Part shown: positions 26,778-34,599 of the stretch, piece after piece
How the letters are laid out: the number at the start of each line of letters is the position of its first letter
Position numbering within the stretch: the first letter of the stretch is position 1
NCBI GenBank assembly: GCA_964407265.1
Contig: CAYOUV010000010.1
Coordinates: forward strand, 1 to 64,000
From: CAYOUV01 sp964407265
Lineage (GTDB): Bacteria; Chloroflexota; Anaerolineae; Anaerolineales; Villigracilaceae
Length of the DNA: 64,000 nucleotides
Direction of reading: 5' to 3'
Notes under the pieces: model-generated
What the model was told of the DNA's origin: nothing
The model's input: the letters and a program-made list of their open reading frames with translations, nothing else
The model's database searches: none
Made by a program: the position numbers and the translations under genes

Positions 26778-27039
26778 AAAACAGCCAGTCTCACTCTTCC
26801 GGGTACGCTCCACTACGGGAGTTATACCCTGGCCCTATAACGGGGGCTTCCCGGCGCGGGCTACTGGTTTCCTTTCACCCTGCGGCTTGGAGGTCCATTC
26901 GGTCTCATGCTGACAGGTGCGCAACGCACTGTCAGCATCGTCGTGCGGGCAGGACTTGCACCAAACGCCTGCTCTCTGTTCCGCCGTACGAGGCTTACTC
27001 GTCCTCTTCACAGCCTTTAAATATTTAATCGTTTTGCCG

Positions 27040-27067
27040 ATTATATGCAATCAGCGAAATTTGTCAA
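27040..27067 (-). promoter_or_regulatory. Consensus sigma70-type promoter of the T-box/trpB2 unit
   Basis: On the minus strand TTGACA (27067-27062) and TATAAT (27045-27040) are separated by 16 bases. Both boxes match the consensus perfectly. Transcription would start near 27033, so the leader up to the terminator is about 350 nt. Confidence 0.85.
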
Positions 27068-27188
27068 GTCGCAAACTAACCATGTTATTTAAATTCTAAA
27101 AGTGAACTGTTTAAGGCCGAAAAGTGAACACCTTGAAACGCGGAAGGCTTCTGGCGGCCTACGCCCTCCTCATCCTCTCCATCCCTGC

Positions 27189-27194
27189 TATAAT
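27189..27194 (+). promoter_or_regulatory. -10 hexamer of a leaderless promoter
   Basis: TATAAT followed by AATCAT and ATG at 27201. The start of transcription should coincide with the start codon. No Shine-Dalgarno sequence is present. Confidence 0.6.
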
Positions 27195-27200
27195 AATCAT

Positions 27201-27671
27201 ATGATCGAACTCAAAATCTCTGGGCGTGGAGAACTGCGTTTGCAACATCTGGTCAGCGACGTAAACGGCACCCTGGCCGTGGATGGTGTTCTGATCGACG
27301 GGCTTTCCAAACGCATCGCCCTATTGCGCGACCGGCTGTCCGTGCACCTGCTGACCGCCGATACGCACGGCCGCCAGGCTGTGATCGACGAGCAACTAAA
27401 CTTGAGTGCCGTACGGGTCAAGCCAGGCAATGAGGCTGCCCAAAAAGCGGATTACGTGCGAAACCTGGGTGCGGAATCGGTGATCGCCATCGGCCAGGGC
27501 GCCAACGATTCGGAGATGCTCAAAGCTGCCGGGCTGGGCATCTGCGTCATGTCGGCTGAAGGCGTAGCCGTCGAAACTTTGCTGGCGGCTGATTTGGTCG
27601 TGCCCGACATCCTGACCGCTCTCGATTTGCTCGATAACCCCGTCCGCATCCTGGCCACGCTACGCAAATGA
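27201..27671 (+). CDS. HAD-fold protein related to soluble P-type ATPase-like phosphatases
   Basis: About 156 residues. Motif I is SDVNGTLA, so the second Asp of the usual DxD is Asn; this D-x-N-G-T form is seen in the soluble P-type-ATPase-like HAD group (COG4087). Motif II is LLTADTHG, and motif IV is IGQGANDSEML. A Lys lies in RVKPGNEAAQKADYV. Activity and substrate are unknown. The frame is open upstream to 27102, but the ATG at 27201 is chosen: it opens MIELKISGRGEL and lies 6 nt after TATAAT. The stop overlaps the next start (ATGA). Confidence 0.82.
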   Translation: MIELKISGRGELRLQHLVSDVNGTLAVDGVLIDGLSKRIALLRDRLSVHLLTADTHGRQAVIDEQLNLSAVRVKPGNEAAQKADYVRNLGAESVIAIGQGANDSEMLKAAGLGICVMSAEGVAVETLLAADLVVPDILTALDLLDNPVRILATLRK

Positions 27672-28903
27672 GCCTTCCCGAAGAAACCTCCCCCCCTTCG
27701 ATCGACCCAAATCCCACCTCGCGGGCCCGACGTCGCCGCCAGCAGCGCCGCATGCACCCGTTGGACTCAGTCGGACGCGCTGCCCTGCTCGAACAACTCT
27801 CGCGGCGGTCTTATCCTTCCTACGAATTCTTCCTGTTCGCTCTGACAAGTGGGGCGATCCTGGGACTGGCCTATATTCTGGATTCACAGGCTTTGCTGTT
27901 CTTCGGCATCCTGCTGGCCCCGTTAATGACCCCCTGGGTGGGTATGACGCTGGCCGCCGTGACTGGCTCGTTCCGCTTTTTCTTTCACACCCTGGCCGCG
28001 CTGCTGGTCAATGCCCTGCTGATCTTCATCGCCGGCCTGCTGGCCGGGTTTGCTGCACGAATCTGGATGCCCCTGCCGCTGACGCGCGCCCTGGCGGACA
28101 GCCGTCTATGGTGGCCAAGTCTATTGGTACTGGCGGTTGGCGCAATCGTCTTGAATATCTCATTTGTGCGCTCGGAGGATAAACCCATCCTGCCAAGCGC
28201 GATGCTGGCTTATGGGTTGTTCCTGCCGCTCAGCGCGGCCGCTTTTGGCCTGGGCAGCGGTGCGGAGGGCATCTGGCCGCAGGGCTTGTTGGTCTTCCTG
28301 GTCTACTTTGCATGGGCCGGACTGTTTGGTGTAGCAACCCTGGCATTGCTGGGCTTCCGACCGCGCTCGTTCCTGGGTTATGCCTTTAGCGGGATCATCC
28401 TGGTGATTGGCGTAGGCGTACTGCTGGTATTGAGTGGAATGGGAGGCAGCCTTCCGGCACAAATCCCAGCCCTGAACGCGACCAGCACGCCCACTGCTTC
28501 GGTCGGGACGCAGGGTACGGCACCGGGACTACTGCAGTACACCCCGATCCCCACGCAGACGGTCGTTGCTGCAATCTCTTCCACCCCCACACCGAAGCGC
28601 ACACCGACATTTTCCATCCCACCCTCGTCAACACCCACCACTACAATCACCCCGCTTCCAACCCCGGTTTACGCCCGCATCTTCTCGAAGGACTTTGGCG
28701 GGGCCATCATCCGTGAAAAACCCGGCGGGCCGGTGGTTATGTCGCTGTCCAATGATTATCTGGTGCAGGTGCTGCCGGATGTACAACAGTACAAGGGATC
28801 GATCTGGGTGCACGTCAGCGCCTCGCTGCCGGATGGGCGCGAGATCGAGGGCTGGATATTGCAGGACGTGCTGGTTACAGCAACCCCCATACCGAACTGG
28901 TAA
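27668..28903 (+). CDS. DUF389 membrane protein with an exported SH3-like C-terminus
   Basis: An Arg-rich N-terminal cytoplasmic segment (SRARRRRQQRR) precedes a DUF389 membrane domain (residues ~50-265), recognised by LLFFGILLAPLMTPWVGMTL and six to seven TM segments. A Thr/Pro-rich linker (about 270-335, many S-T-P-T repeats) leads to a domain of about 70 residues (IIREKPGGPVVMSLSNDYLV...IWVHVS...GWILQDV) with the look of an SH3-type surface domain. DUF389 proteins have no proven function. Start codon overlaps the HAD stop (ATGA), so translation is coupled. Confidence 0.83.
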   Translation: MSLPEETSPPSIDPNPTSRARRRRQQRRMHPLDSVGRAALLEQLSRRSYPSYEFFLFALTSGAILGLAYILDSQALLFFGILLAPLMTPWVGMTLAAVTGSFRFFFHTLAALLVNALLIFIAGLLAGFAARIWMPLPLTRALADSRLWWPSLLVLAVGAIVLNISFVRSEDKPILPSAMLAYGLFLPLSAAAFGLGSGAEGIWPQGLLVFLVYFAWAGLFGVATLALLGFRPRSFLGYAFSGIILVIGVGVLLVLSGMGGSLPAQIPALNATSTPTASVGTQGTAPGLLQYTPIPTQTVVAAISSTPTPKRTPTFSIPPSSTPTTTITPLPTPVYARIFSKDFGGAIIREKPGGPVVMSLSNDYLVQVLPDVQQYKGSIWVHVSASLPDGREIEGWILQDVLVTATPIPNW

Positions 28904-28924
28904 ATCCACTATCTGGAGTTATGT

Positions 28925-30385
28925 ATGCCGATCCATTTTGGCACTGACGGCTGGCGTGCCGTCATTTCAGACACGTTTACATATGGCAACCTGCGCATGG
29001 TAGCGCAAGCCATCGCCGATGCCGTTGCATCGGAGCATTGGGACAAATCTGGTAACGGCCACGCAACCCCTGATGCAAAGAAGATCGTGGTCGGGTTCGA
29101 CACGCGCTTCCTCTCAGACCGCTATGCCGGTGAGGTGGCGCGCGTGCTGGCTGCCAACGGTTTCCATGTGCTGCTGGCGCAGGCAGACGCGCCCACCCCG
29201 TCGATTTCGTATGCGGTCAAAAACCAGAATGCCGTGGCGGGCGTGATGATCACTGCGTCGCACAATGCACCACGCTACAATGGCGTTAAACTCAAATCGT
29301 CTTACGGTGGATCGGCGCTGCCTGAACAATGCCGCCGCGTGGAAGTCTATATCAACGACAACGAAGAACGCTCCCGCGGCCCCAACTTGATGGATTTTGC
29401 TCAGGCCCGTCAACTGGGATTGATTCAGAAAATCAACCCACTGCCAGCTTACTACGATCACCTGCGCACGTTAATCAATTCGGATGTGATTGCCGAAAAT
29501 CCGCAGCGCTTTGTGGTCGATTCGATGTACGGTTCCGGTCGCGGCGTGATCAAAGGCTTTTTACAAGGTACCGGGTGCGAGATTGCTGAAATCCGCAATG
29601 AAATGAACCCTGGGTTCGGCGGTGTGCACCCCGAGCCAATTGCCAAGAACCTGGGCGCGCTGGCGTCCGCCGTCAGTTCGGGGATGGGCAACTTCGGCCT
29701 GGCCACCGACGGAGACGCAGACCGTATCGGTGCCATGGACGAGCGCGGCAATTTCGTCGATCCACACAAGATCATGGCACTCTCGCTCAAATACCTGGTC
29801 GAGCAGCGCGGCTGGAGCGGCTCAGTTGTACGCACTGTCTCCACTACGCGCATGATCGACCGCCTGGCCAAGCGCTATGGCCTGACTCTCCACGAGACTC
29901 CGGTTGGTTTTAACCACATTGCCGATTACATGATGAGGGAAGATGTTTTAATCGGTGGTGAGGAATCGGGCGGCATCTCATTCAAAGGACACATCCCTGA
30001 AGGGGATGGGCCAATCATGGGTTTGCTACTGGTCGAATCGATTGCCGCCTGGGGCAAATCGCTCTACGACCTGGTCGAGGAACTGCTGACCGATGTCGGT
30101 CCGGCCTTTTATGAGCGCAGCGACTTACGCCTTAATCGTCCGGTCGCCAAGGCCGAGATGGTCGATTATCTGACCAAACAAGTCCCGGCCGAGATCGGCG
30201 GGCAGAAGGTATCCGAGGTCAGCAACCTGGACGGGGCCAAATACATTCTGACGGATGACTCGTGGCTATTGATCCGCCCATCCGGCACAGAGCCCGTTTT
30301 GCGCGTCTATGCTGAGGGGCGCAGCCAGGAAATGGTTAAGGCACTTCTGGCTTATGGGGAACAGGTAGCTGAAAGCGTGGTGTAA
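28925..30385 (+). CDS. Phosphoglucomutase/phosphomannomutase family protein
   Basis: 486 residues of the alpha-D-phosphohexomutase superfamily. The phosphoserine loop is MITASHNAPRYNGVK, the Mg2+ loop is LATDGDADRIG, the sugar-recognition loop is GGEESGGISF, and the phosphate-binding loop is IRPSGTEPVLRVYAEG, all intact. It interconverts hexose 1- and 6-phosphates (glucose and/or mannose; possibly glucosamine). TTATGT separates it from the previous stop with only 21 nt, so it is probably in the same transcript as HAD and DUF389. A strong hairpin follows. Confidence 0.93.
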   Translation: MPIHFGTDGWRAVISDTFTYGNLRMVAQAIADAVASEHWDKSGNGHATPDAKKIVVGFDTRFLSDRYAGEVARVLAANGFHVLLAQADAPTPSISYAVKNQNAVAGVMITASHNAPRYNGVKLKSSYGGSALPEQCRRVEVYINDNEERSRGPNLMDFAQARQLGLIQKINPLPAYYDHLRTLINSDVIAENPQRFVVDSMYGSGRGVIKGFLQGTGCEIAEIRNEMNPGFGGVHPEPIAKNLGALASAVSSGMGNFGLATDGDADRIGAMDERGNFVDPHKIMALSLKYLVEQRGWSGSVVRTVSTTRMIDRLAKRYGLTLHETPVGFNHIADYMMREDVLIGGEESGGISFKGHIPEGDGPIMGLLLVESIAAWGKSLYDLVEELLTDVGPAFYERSDLRLNRPVAKAEMVDYLTKQVPAEIGGQKVSEVSNLDGAKYILTDDSWLLIRPSGTEPVLRVYAEGRSQEMVKALLAYGEQVAESVV

Positions 30386-30422
30386 TCCCCCAAGAAATTA
30401 ACAAAGCAAAAAACCAAAACAC

Positions 30423-30459
30423 AAGCGTGAACGCCGAGAAATATCTCGCGTTCACGCTT
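30423..30459. terminator. Terminator between convergent genes
   Basis: AAGCGTGAACG pairs with CGTTCACGCTT and an inner CGAGA/TCTCG stem closes an AATA loop. The T-run on the plus strand is weak (TGATTTTGG). It ends the phosphohexomutase unit and may also end the leftward operon. Confidence 0.75.
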
Positions 30460-30518
30460 TGATTTTGGTTTACACAAGCCTTGCAAAGGTTTTCCGCCTA
30501 TGCAAAGCCGGGGTAAGT

Positions 30519-31064
30519 CTATTTGGTCGGAGCCGTGCGCATCCTGCGAGCCACAAGTATGACCACTACCAGCGCAATGGCGATGATCGCCAACATCGGC
30601 GCGCCGACCTGATCAGCGAAACCGGTATCGGGCAGAGCAGTGGAAGTCGCAATCACCGTCTGGGTGATCAAGGCGGCCTGGGTCAGTGCAGCGGCAACTG
30701 TCGAGGTGGCCGGATCAGGTGTTGGCGAGGACGGAGTTGCTGTCGCCTGGGCCACGACCGGAGTGGGGCTGGGGGTAGGCGTTGCAGTCGGAGCTGCCGC
30801 AGCTGTTGCAGTAAACTGGAATGCCTGGGCGACGGCAGTATCCGTCAGGGCCTGGGCAATCTGTGTTTGCTGCGCCACTGCAGTCGCATTTTGGGCTTGC
30901 TGGGCATTTCGTTGGCCTGGCAGCACCAGCAGAGCATATCCCGCCAGACAGGCAATCGAGAGCAACACAATCCCACCTAGAATACTGGCAGCGATCAGGA
31001 AGGTACGATTGCTGGATTCCTCCGGCGGCGTCTCATTCATGTTCATTTCGTCATCGCCATACAT
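30519..31064 (-). CDS. Ala/Thr/Pro-rich membrane protein with an LPDTG tail
   Basis: 181 residues. An N-terminal TM segment (about 22-48, FLIAASILGGIVLLSIACLAGYALLVL) is followed by an Ala/Thr/Gln-rich helix-prone region (NATAVAQQTQIAQALTDTAV), a Thr/Pro-rich stretch (APTATPTPSPTPVV), and an end LPDTG (from residue 144), a 20-residue hydrophobic segment and RRMRTAPTK. The end has the exact form of a sortase sorting signal, but the N-terminal segment is not a clear cleavable signal and no sortase is in the window. Last gene of the leftward operon. Function unknown; perhaps a surface stalk. Confidence 0.7.
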   Translation of the reverse strand: MYGDDEMNMNETPPEESSNRTFLIAASILGGIVLLSIACLAGYALLVLPGQRNAQQAQNATAVAQQTQIAQALTDTAVAQAFQFTATAAAAPTATPTPSPTPVVAQATATPSSPTPDPATSTVAAALTQAALITQTVIATSTALPDTGFADQVGAPMLAIIAIALVVVILVARRMRTAPTK

Positions 31065-31103
31065 AGGACTCTCCTCGCAGTTTATTAATGACCTTGCAAA
31101 TAA

Positions 31104-32171
31104 TTATCCCACAACTTCCAAGTTTACCAGAGGAACAACGATGAGTTCCCCATTTTCCAATTTGACATCTGCAGCCAGGGCTCGCAGGCCACTCGGCAAG
31201 GTGGTCAATCCTGGTTTTAGGTCGACCAATGTACCAAATACCCCGGCATACGGTGATCGGCGTACGCGCACCTGCTGATTAGGTGCAAATGCTTCAATAT
31301 TACGCGGCTCAGCCGGCTGGTCAGTGACCGGCAGGGGGATGATCACTTCGGGCCGGTTGCCGCTATAGCGATCATAATGTTCCGCGCTTAGTGTGACTTC
31401 GCGTTTCGCATTCGTAATGAGCAGCTTATAGGCAGCCGAATTCATCGGTTGCGTACCAAAGCCATCCAGGACCACAATCGGAAATCGCACCTGCAATGCC
31501 AACGGGATCAGCTCCGGAGACATGCTGGCCAGGATCAGACCGCGCACAGGCAACTCGGCTGCGGTGCGCAGCGTATCAGGGTCTTGGCAAATGCATCCGA
31601 GGATGATCGAACCGCGCAGGCTGACATCCATCTGGTTGGGAGTAAGGACAGTATCCGGTCCTTCTGCCAAGGGCAGCATCAGGCCCGTATCTGCGTGACC
31701 GTTGCCCCAAACACCCTGGATCAGCGCACCGACCGTCTGGATGACCACGCCGCGATCCGGGATAATATTGACGACCATACCGGGAATACCTGCGTGCAAC
31801 TCCAACCTGGTTTCACCGACTTCCATCAAAACCTGCCCACCGCCGACAGCGACTACTTTTCCATCGCGTGGAACGCGGACTGTTCTAGGCATCACCCCCC
31901 TGGCCTGGGCCACGACCATATCCTGGCTCAGGCGATCTCCGACCTTGCAACGGATCAGCTGGTCAGCTGCATCCTGGGAGATACCCAAATTGCGTGAGAC
32001 ATCAATCAATACGTGCTCGCGAGCATATTCGGCTACAGCAACCACATCGGTTGCTGAAACTTTTTGATTCAGCCGCACCACGGTTTTCCCGGAAACTGGT
32101 AGCATCCGTTCGCGAACAATGGTGGTCAGGCCAAGAATATGTGTTATCGGAGCGAGCACATCAACCTCCAA
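31104..32171 (-). CDS. Barrel/KOW-like protein coupled to the MutL-family protein
   Basis: 355 residues of no assigned function. The first ~130 residues (GKTVVRLNQKVSATDVVAVAE...VGDRLSQDMVVAQARG...RVPRDGKVVAVGGGQVLMEVG) look like a sandwich-barrel hybrid fold of the lipoyl/RNA-polymerase type. The middle (about 185-245, DVSLRGSIILGCICQDPDT) is alpha/beta. The C-terminus (APNQQVRVRRSPYAGVFGTLVD) resembles a KOW/SH3 barrel. No TM segment. Its start lies inside the end of the preceding MutL-family gene (11 nt overlap), so translation is coupled and the products may interact. Confidence 0.7.
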   Translation of the reverse strand: MEVDVLAPITHILGLTTIVRERMLPVSGKTVVRLNQKVSATDVVAVAEYAREHVLIDVSRNLGISQDAADQLIRCKVGDRLSQDMVVAQARGVMPRTVRVPRDGKVVAVGGGQVLMEVGETRLELHAGIPGMVVNIIPDRGVVIQTVGALIQGVWGNGHADTGLMLPLAEGPDTVLTPNQMDVSLRGSIILGCICQDPDTLRTAAELPVRGLILASMSPELIPLALQVRFPIVVLDGFGTQPMNSAAYKLLITNAKREVTLSAEHYDRYSGNRPEVIIPLPVTDQPAEPRNIEAFAPNQQVRVRRSPYAGVFGTLVDLKPGLTTLPSGLRALAADVKLENGELIVVPLVNLEVVG

Positions 32172-33909
32172 CCGTCCATAACCATTTCTTGATCAATTCG
32201 CGCCGTCGGGTGGGATCTTCCGGTAATACCAGTGGACGTCCACGTGCATCAATTACCACGCCAAGCACGCCGCCGACTACACGCATGGCTCCACTACGTC
32301 CCGGGCCGAAGCCAATGTCCACACGGCGGGCCGGTTGCAGGGCAAGCTGTGCCATCTGGTTGGCTGGCAGGGGCAGGATTTCCAGATTGCCGTGTTTGAC
32401 ATCCACCTTGACTTCATTGCCACTATCAGGAATCAGACGAGCTCGAACCACTGGCGCGCCATAACTAGCTGAGGCTATCGGCGAAACCACCGTCGCCAGA
32501 TTGACAAAAGCGTTTGATTCGAGCACCTGTACTGGAATTAAATTGTTCTTCTCGGCCGCCACACCCAGCAGGGATAGCAGATTATTTTGATCGAGCACAA
32601 CCGTTGAGACTCCTACTGGCTGGATGGCATCCAATAAGAGTAGCAGGCTCTGCCCAAATGTCGGAGCGCTCGTAATCGGCGAGCCTCCAGCCAGGATCAT
32701 TTCAAACACCGGCAGCAAATCATGGCGTAAAGATTTTTCATTGGGTGGGAAACTGGAGGTCGCAGCCTTCAAGGACAGGCGCAAGACCTCGCGTGCCAGG
32801 GCCTGGGAGATTGCCAGGTCTTCCTTGGTGGCCGGGATGCTGGTCGGGTAGAGGGCTTGTTGATAAAGATAATCGCGTACTTTGTCAGGCGCGATGTCCA
32901 GCAACAGCCAGCGCATGATATGTTCCAAGGATATATAGCGCAGCAACCCAGCCACGTGCTCGCCCACCCCAAATTGAGGATAAACGCTGACTGAATGTTC
33001 GCCGGTAAAACCCGCCGCTACAACCGTCGCAGAAGCCCCCACGTCTACTCCCAGGATGCCTTTACTGTACATCTGGCTTAGGAAGCGGATTATACGTCCC
33101 ATCCCGTAGGCCGAGGGCAGCAGGTGTCCCCCGGACCAACTGTCCAATTCACCGACACCCTTGAGTTGCTCCTTGCGGATATCGGGAACAAGTTCTGCCA
33201 AAGTCTTGCTGGCTGGGCTGAGATCCTCGGTATCAAGGGATGGCCGCACATTCGGGCTGAACCGCAGCTTACCGGCCAATTTACCGAGCGAGGAACGCAC
33301 ATCTTCGGTTAATTCCTGATTTCCGGCAAATAAGACTGCTGGCCGTTTTTCGGCAGGCATCAGGTAGCAGGTCAGTCCGATGGCCTCCAGGGCTTTCTGT
33401 ACAGAATTCGAAGCGCCTTCATCCGTACCACCAGTGATAATCACCAGGTCAGGTCGGGCACGGATCACACTATCAATTTGCTCGTCCTGAGGGCGGCGAT
33501 CGTTCATATCAAGCGTTTCAACAATACTGGTATAGGTCGTCTCAGCCAGTTGCCGGGCACTGGTCAATGACACTTCCTCAAGCAGGCCAACAATGACTGT
33601 CCGCAGAGCCGGACCAGCGGAGATCGTGGCTGCCACCGAGTCGACGCCTTGACCGTCAGGTTGAACGGGCATGATCAAGCGCCCATCCGTATCCAATAAG
33701 TTTTGGCCAGTCACCGTTTGCAGGGTTTCAATTGCCATTCGAACACCTTCACCCACATCTTTCATGGGGGCTTCGGCTGTGGTTGGTGCCTGCCCGGAGG
33801 CAATAAAACGATATGAACCCTCGACTACATCGAAGAGCAGGGCCCGCGTGGTCGCGGTGCCTACGTCAATTGCCAGGAGAGAGTCGTTTTCGATCAATGA
33901 GGCAGGCAT
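32161..33909 (-). CDS. MutL-family (glutamate mutase L) ASKHA protein
   Basis: 582 residues with an ASKHA (actin/Hsp70/sugar kinase) fold: phosphate 1 loop SLLAIDVGTATTRALLFDV, phosphate 2-like GILGVDVGASATVVAAGF, and adenosine-like MILAGGSPITSAP. It belongs to the family named after MutL, the protein encoded between the two subunits of the B12-dependent glutamate mutase in Clostridium and thought to act as a chaperone. Here it sits among membrane-protein genes, but a B12-binding mutase domain and MeaB are encoded on the other side of the divergent promoter. It ends in a basic tail. Six bases separate it from the upstream gene. Confidence 0.85.
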   Translation of the reverse strand: MPASLIENDSLLAIDVGTATTRALLFDVVEGSYRFIASGQAPTTAEAPMKDVGEGVRMAIETLQTVTGQNLLDTDGRLIMPVQPDGQGVDSVAATISAGPALRTVIVGLLEEVSLTSARQLAETTYTSIVETLDMNDRRPQDEQIDSVIRARPDLVIITGGTDEGASNSVQKALEAIGLTCYLMPAEKRPAVLFAGNQELTEDVRSSLGKLAGKLRFSPNVRPSLDTEDLSPASKTLAELVPDIRKEQLKGVGELDSWSGGHLLPSAYGMGRIIRFLSQMYSKGILGVDVGASATVVAAGFTGEHSVSVYPQFGVGEHVAGLLRYISLEHIMRWLLLDIAPDKVRDYLYQQALYPTSIPATKEDLAISQALAREVLRLSLKAATSSFPPNEKSLRHDLLPVFEMILAGGSPITSAPTFGQSLLLLLDAIQPVGVSTVVLDQNNLLSLLGVAAEKNNLIPVQVLESNAFVNLATVVSPIASASYGAPVVRARLIPDSGNEVKVDVKHGNLEILPLPANQMAQLALQPARRVDIGFGPGRSGAMRVVGGVLGVVIDARGRPLVLPEDPTRRRELIKKWLWTVGG

Positions 33910-33914
33910 AAGCG

Positions 33915-34598
33915 TCAGAATGATCCAAAGAAATTGATAATGAAATTCAACCGTTCGATCAGAGCGGTCATCGCCGCCGCGTACAGCCCGGCAAACAGCA
34001 TACCAAACGTGATGGCGATAAAGATCCGTCCGACCCAGGAGATGATTTCCACGATGCGGCTGCGGCTCACAGTTCCGTCTTGCTGAACTCCGGCGCCAAA
34101 TTGAAAATAAATCAAGGTGCTGATCGTTCCAAATGCAACCACCAAACCATAAGCCAGACGCTGAGCCTCGGCTCCGGTCCGATCTGAGATCGCGCTAATA
34201 AAGCTTGGGAAGTTAAAGGCCGCCAGTGTCTGTGGGAAGAGCGTTCCTAACACGGCCCCGCCCACCGCCACCGCCGCCCCCGCACCGACCAGGTAAGCCA
34301 TGGCCGGGCTGCCCAACCAGGAAAGCTGCCTGGATATTTTCATCATAATCAACACACTCAGGATCATAGGTATGATCAATAATAAGCGCTCTATCAGGGA
34401 AGCTGTAAATAAAGGTACCAACAAATCGGCCAAAATGACTTGATAGAGGATCACCGCTGCCACGTACCCGGCCGAAACGCCCACGAAAACATAAACCGCC
34501 ACACGGAAAAGGGGATTGTCGCCAAGCAAATAACTAAAAATCATCAGGGTGAGGAGAAAACTGACAATCCCAGCAATCAAATTGGAGGATCCCGGCAT
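33915..34598 (-). CDS. Polytopic membrane protein of the leftward operon
   Basis: About 227 residues with six to seven hydrophobic segments (LIAGIVSFLLTLMIFSYLL, VAVYVFVGVSAGYVAAVILYQVIL, SLIERLLLIIPMILSVLIM, MAYLVGAGAAVAVGGAVLG, GLVVAFGTISTLIYFQF, IFIAITFGMLFAGLYAAAM). I recognise no family. The ATG at 34598 begins one base after the previous stop and has AAAGGAA upstream; an in-frame start at 34634 would overlap the previous gene. Six nucleotides separate it from the MutL-family gene. Confidence 0.75.
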   Translation of the reverse strand: MPGSSNLIAGIVSFLLTLMIFSYLLGDNPLFRVAVYVFVGVSAGYVAAVILYQVILADLLVPLFTASLIERLLLIIPMILSVLIMMKISRQLSWLGSPAMAYLVGAGAAVAVGGAVLGTLFPQTLAAFNFPSFISAISDRTGAEAQRLAYGLVVAFGTISTLIYFQFGAGVQQDGTVSRSRIVEIISWVGRIFIAITFGMLFAGLYAAAMTALIERLNFIINFFGSF

Positions 34599-34599
34599 G

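Larger units (their letters stand above)
26676..27033 (-). promoter_or_regulatory. Tryptophan-specific T-box leader (riboswitch)
   Basis: Read on the minus strand, the leader shows GAGGACGAGTAAGC near its start, the AGAGAGC and GGTGCAAG distal stem I motifs (about 26965-26945), and a specifier loop GAATGGACC with UGG at 26897-26895, the Trp codon. The T-box core GGGTGGCACCACGG is at about 26732-26719, and the competing terminator follows. Uncharged tRNA-Trp should bind both specifier and core and allow read-through to the 65-codon gene and trpB2. An additional hairpin (ATGCTGACAG/CTGTCAGCAT) lies between the distal motif and the specifier loop. Confidence 0.93.

Noticed and set aside
30640..31278. 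Val/Ala/Gly-rich plus-strand ORF of 212 codons
   Set aside because: It is antisense to the Ala/Thr/Pro-rich LPDTG protein and spans into the next gene; its composition is the mirror of that low-complexity sequence.
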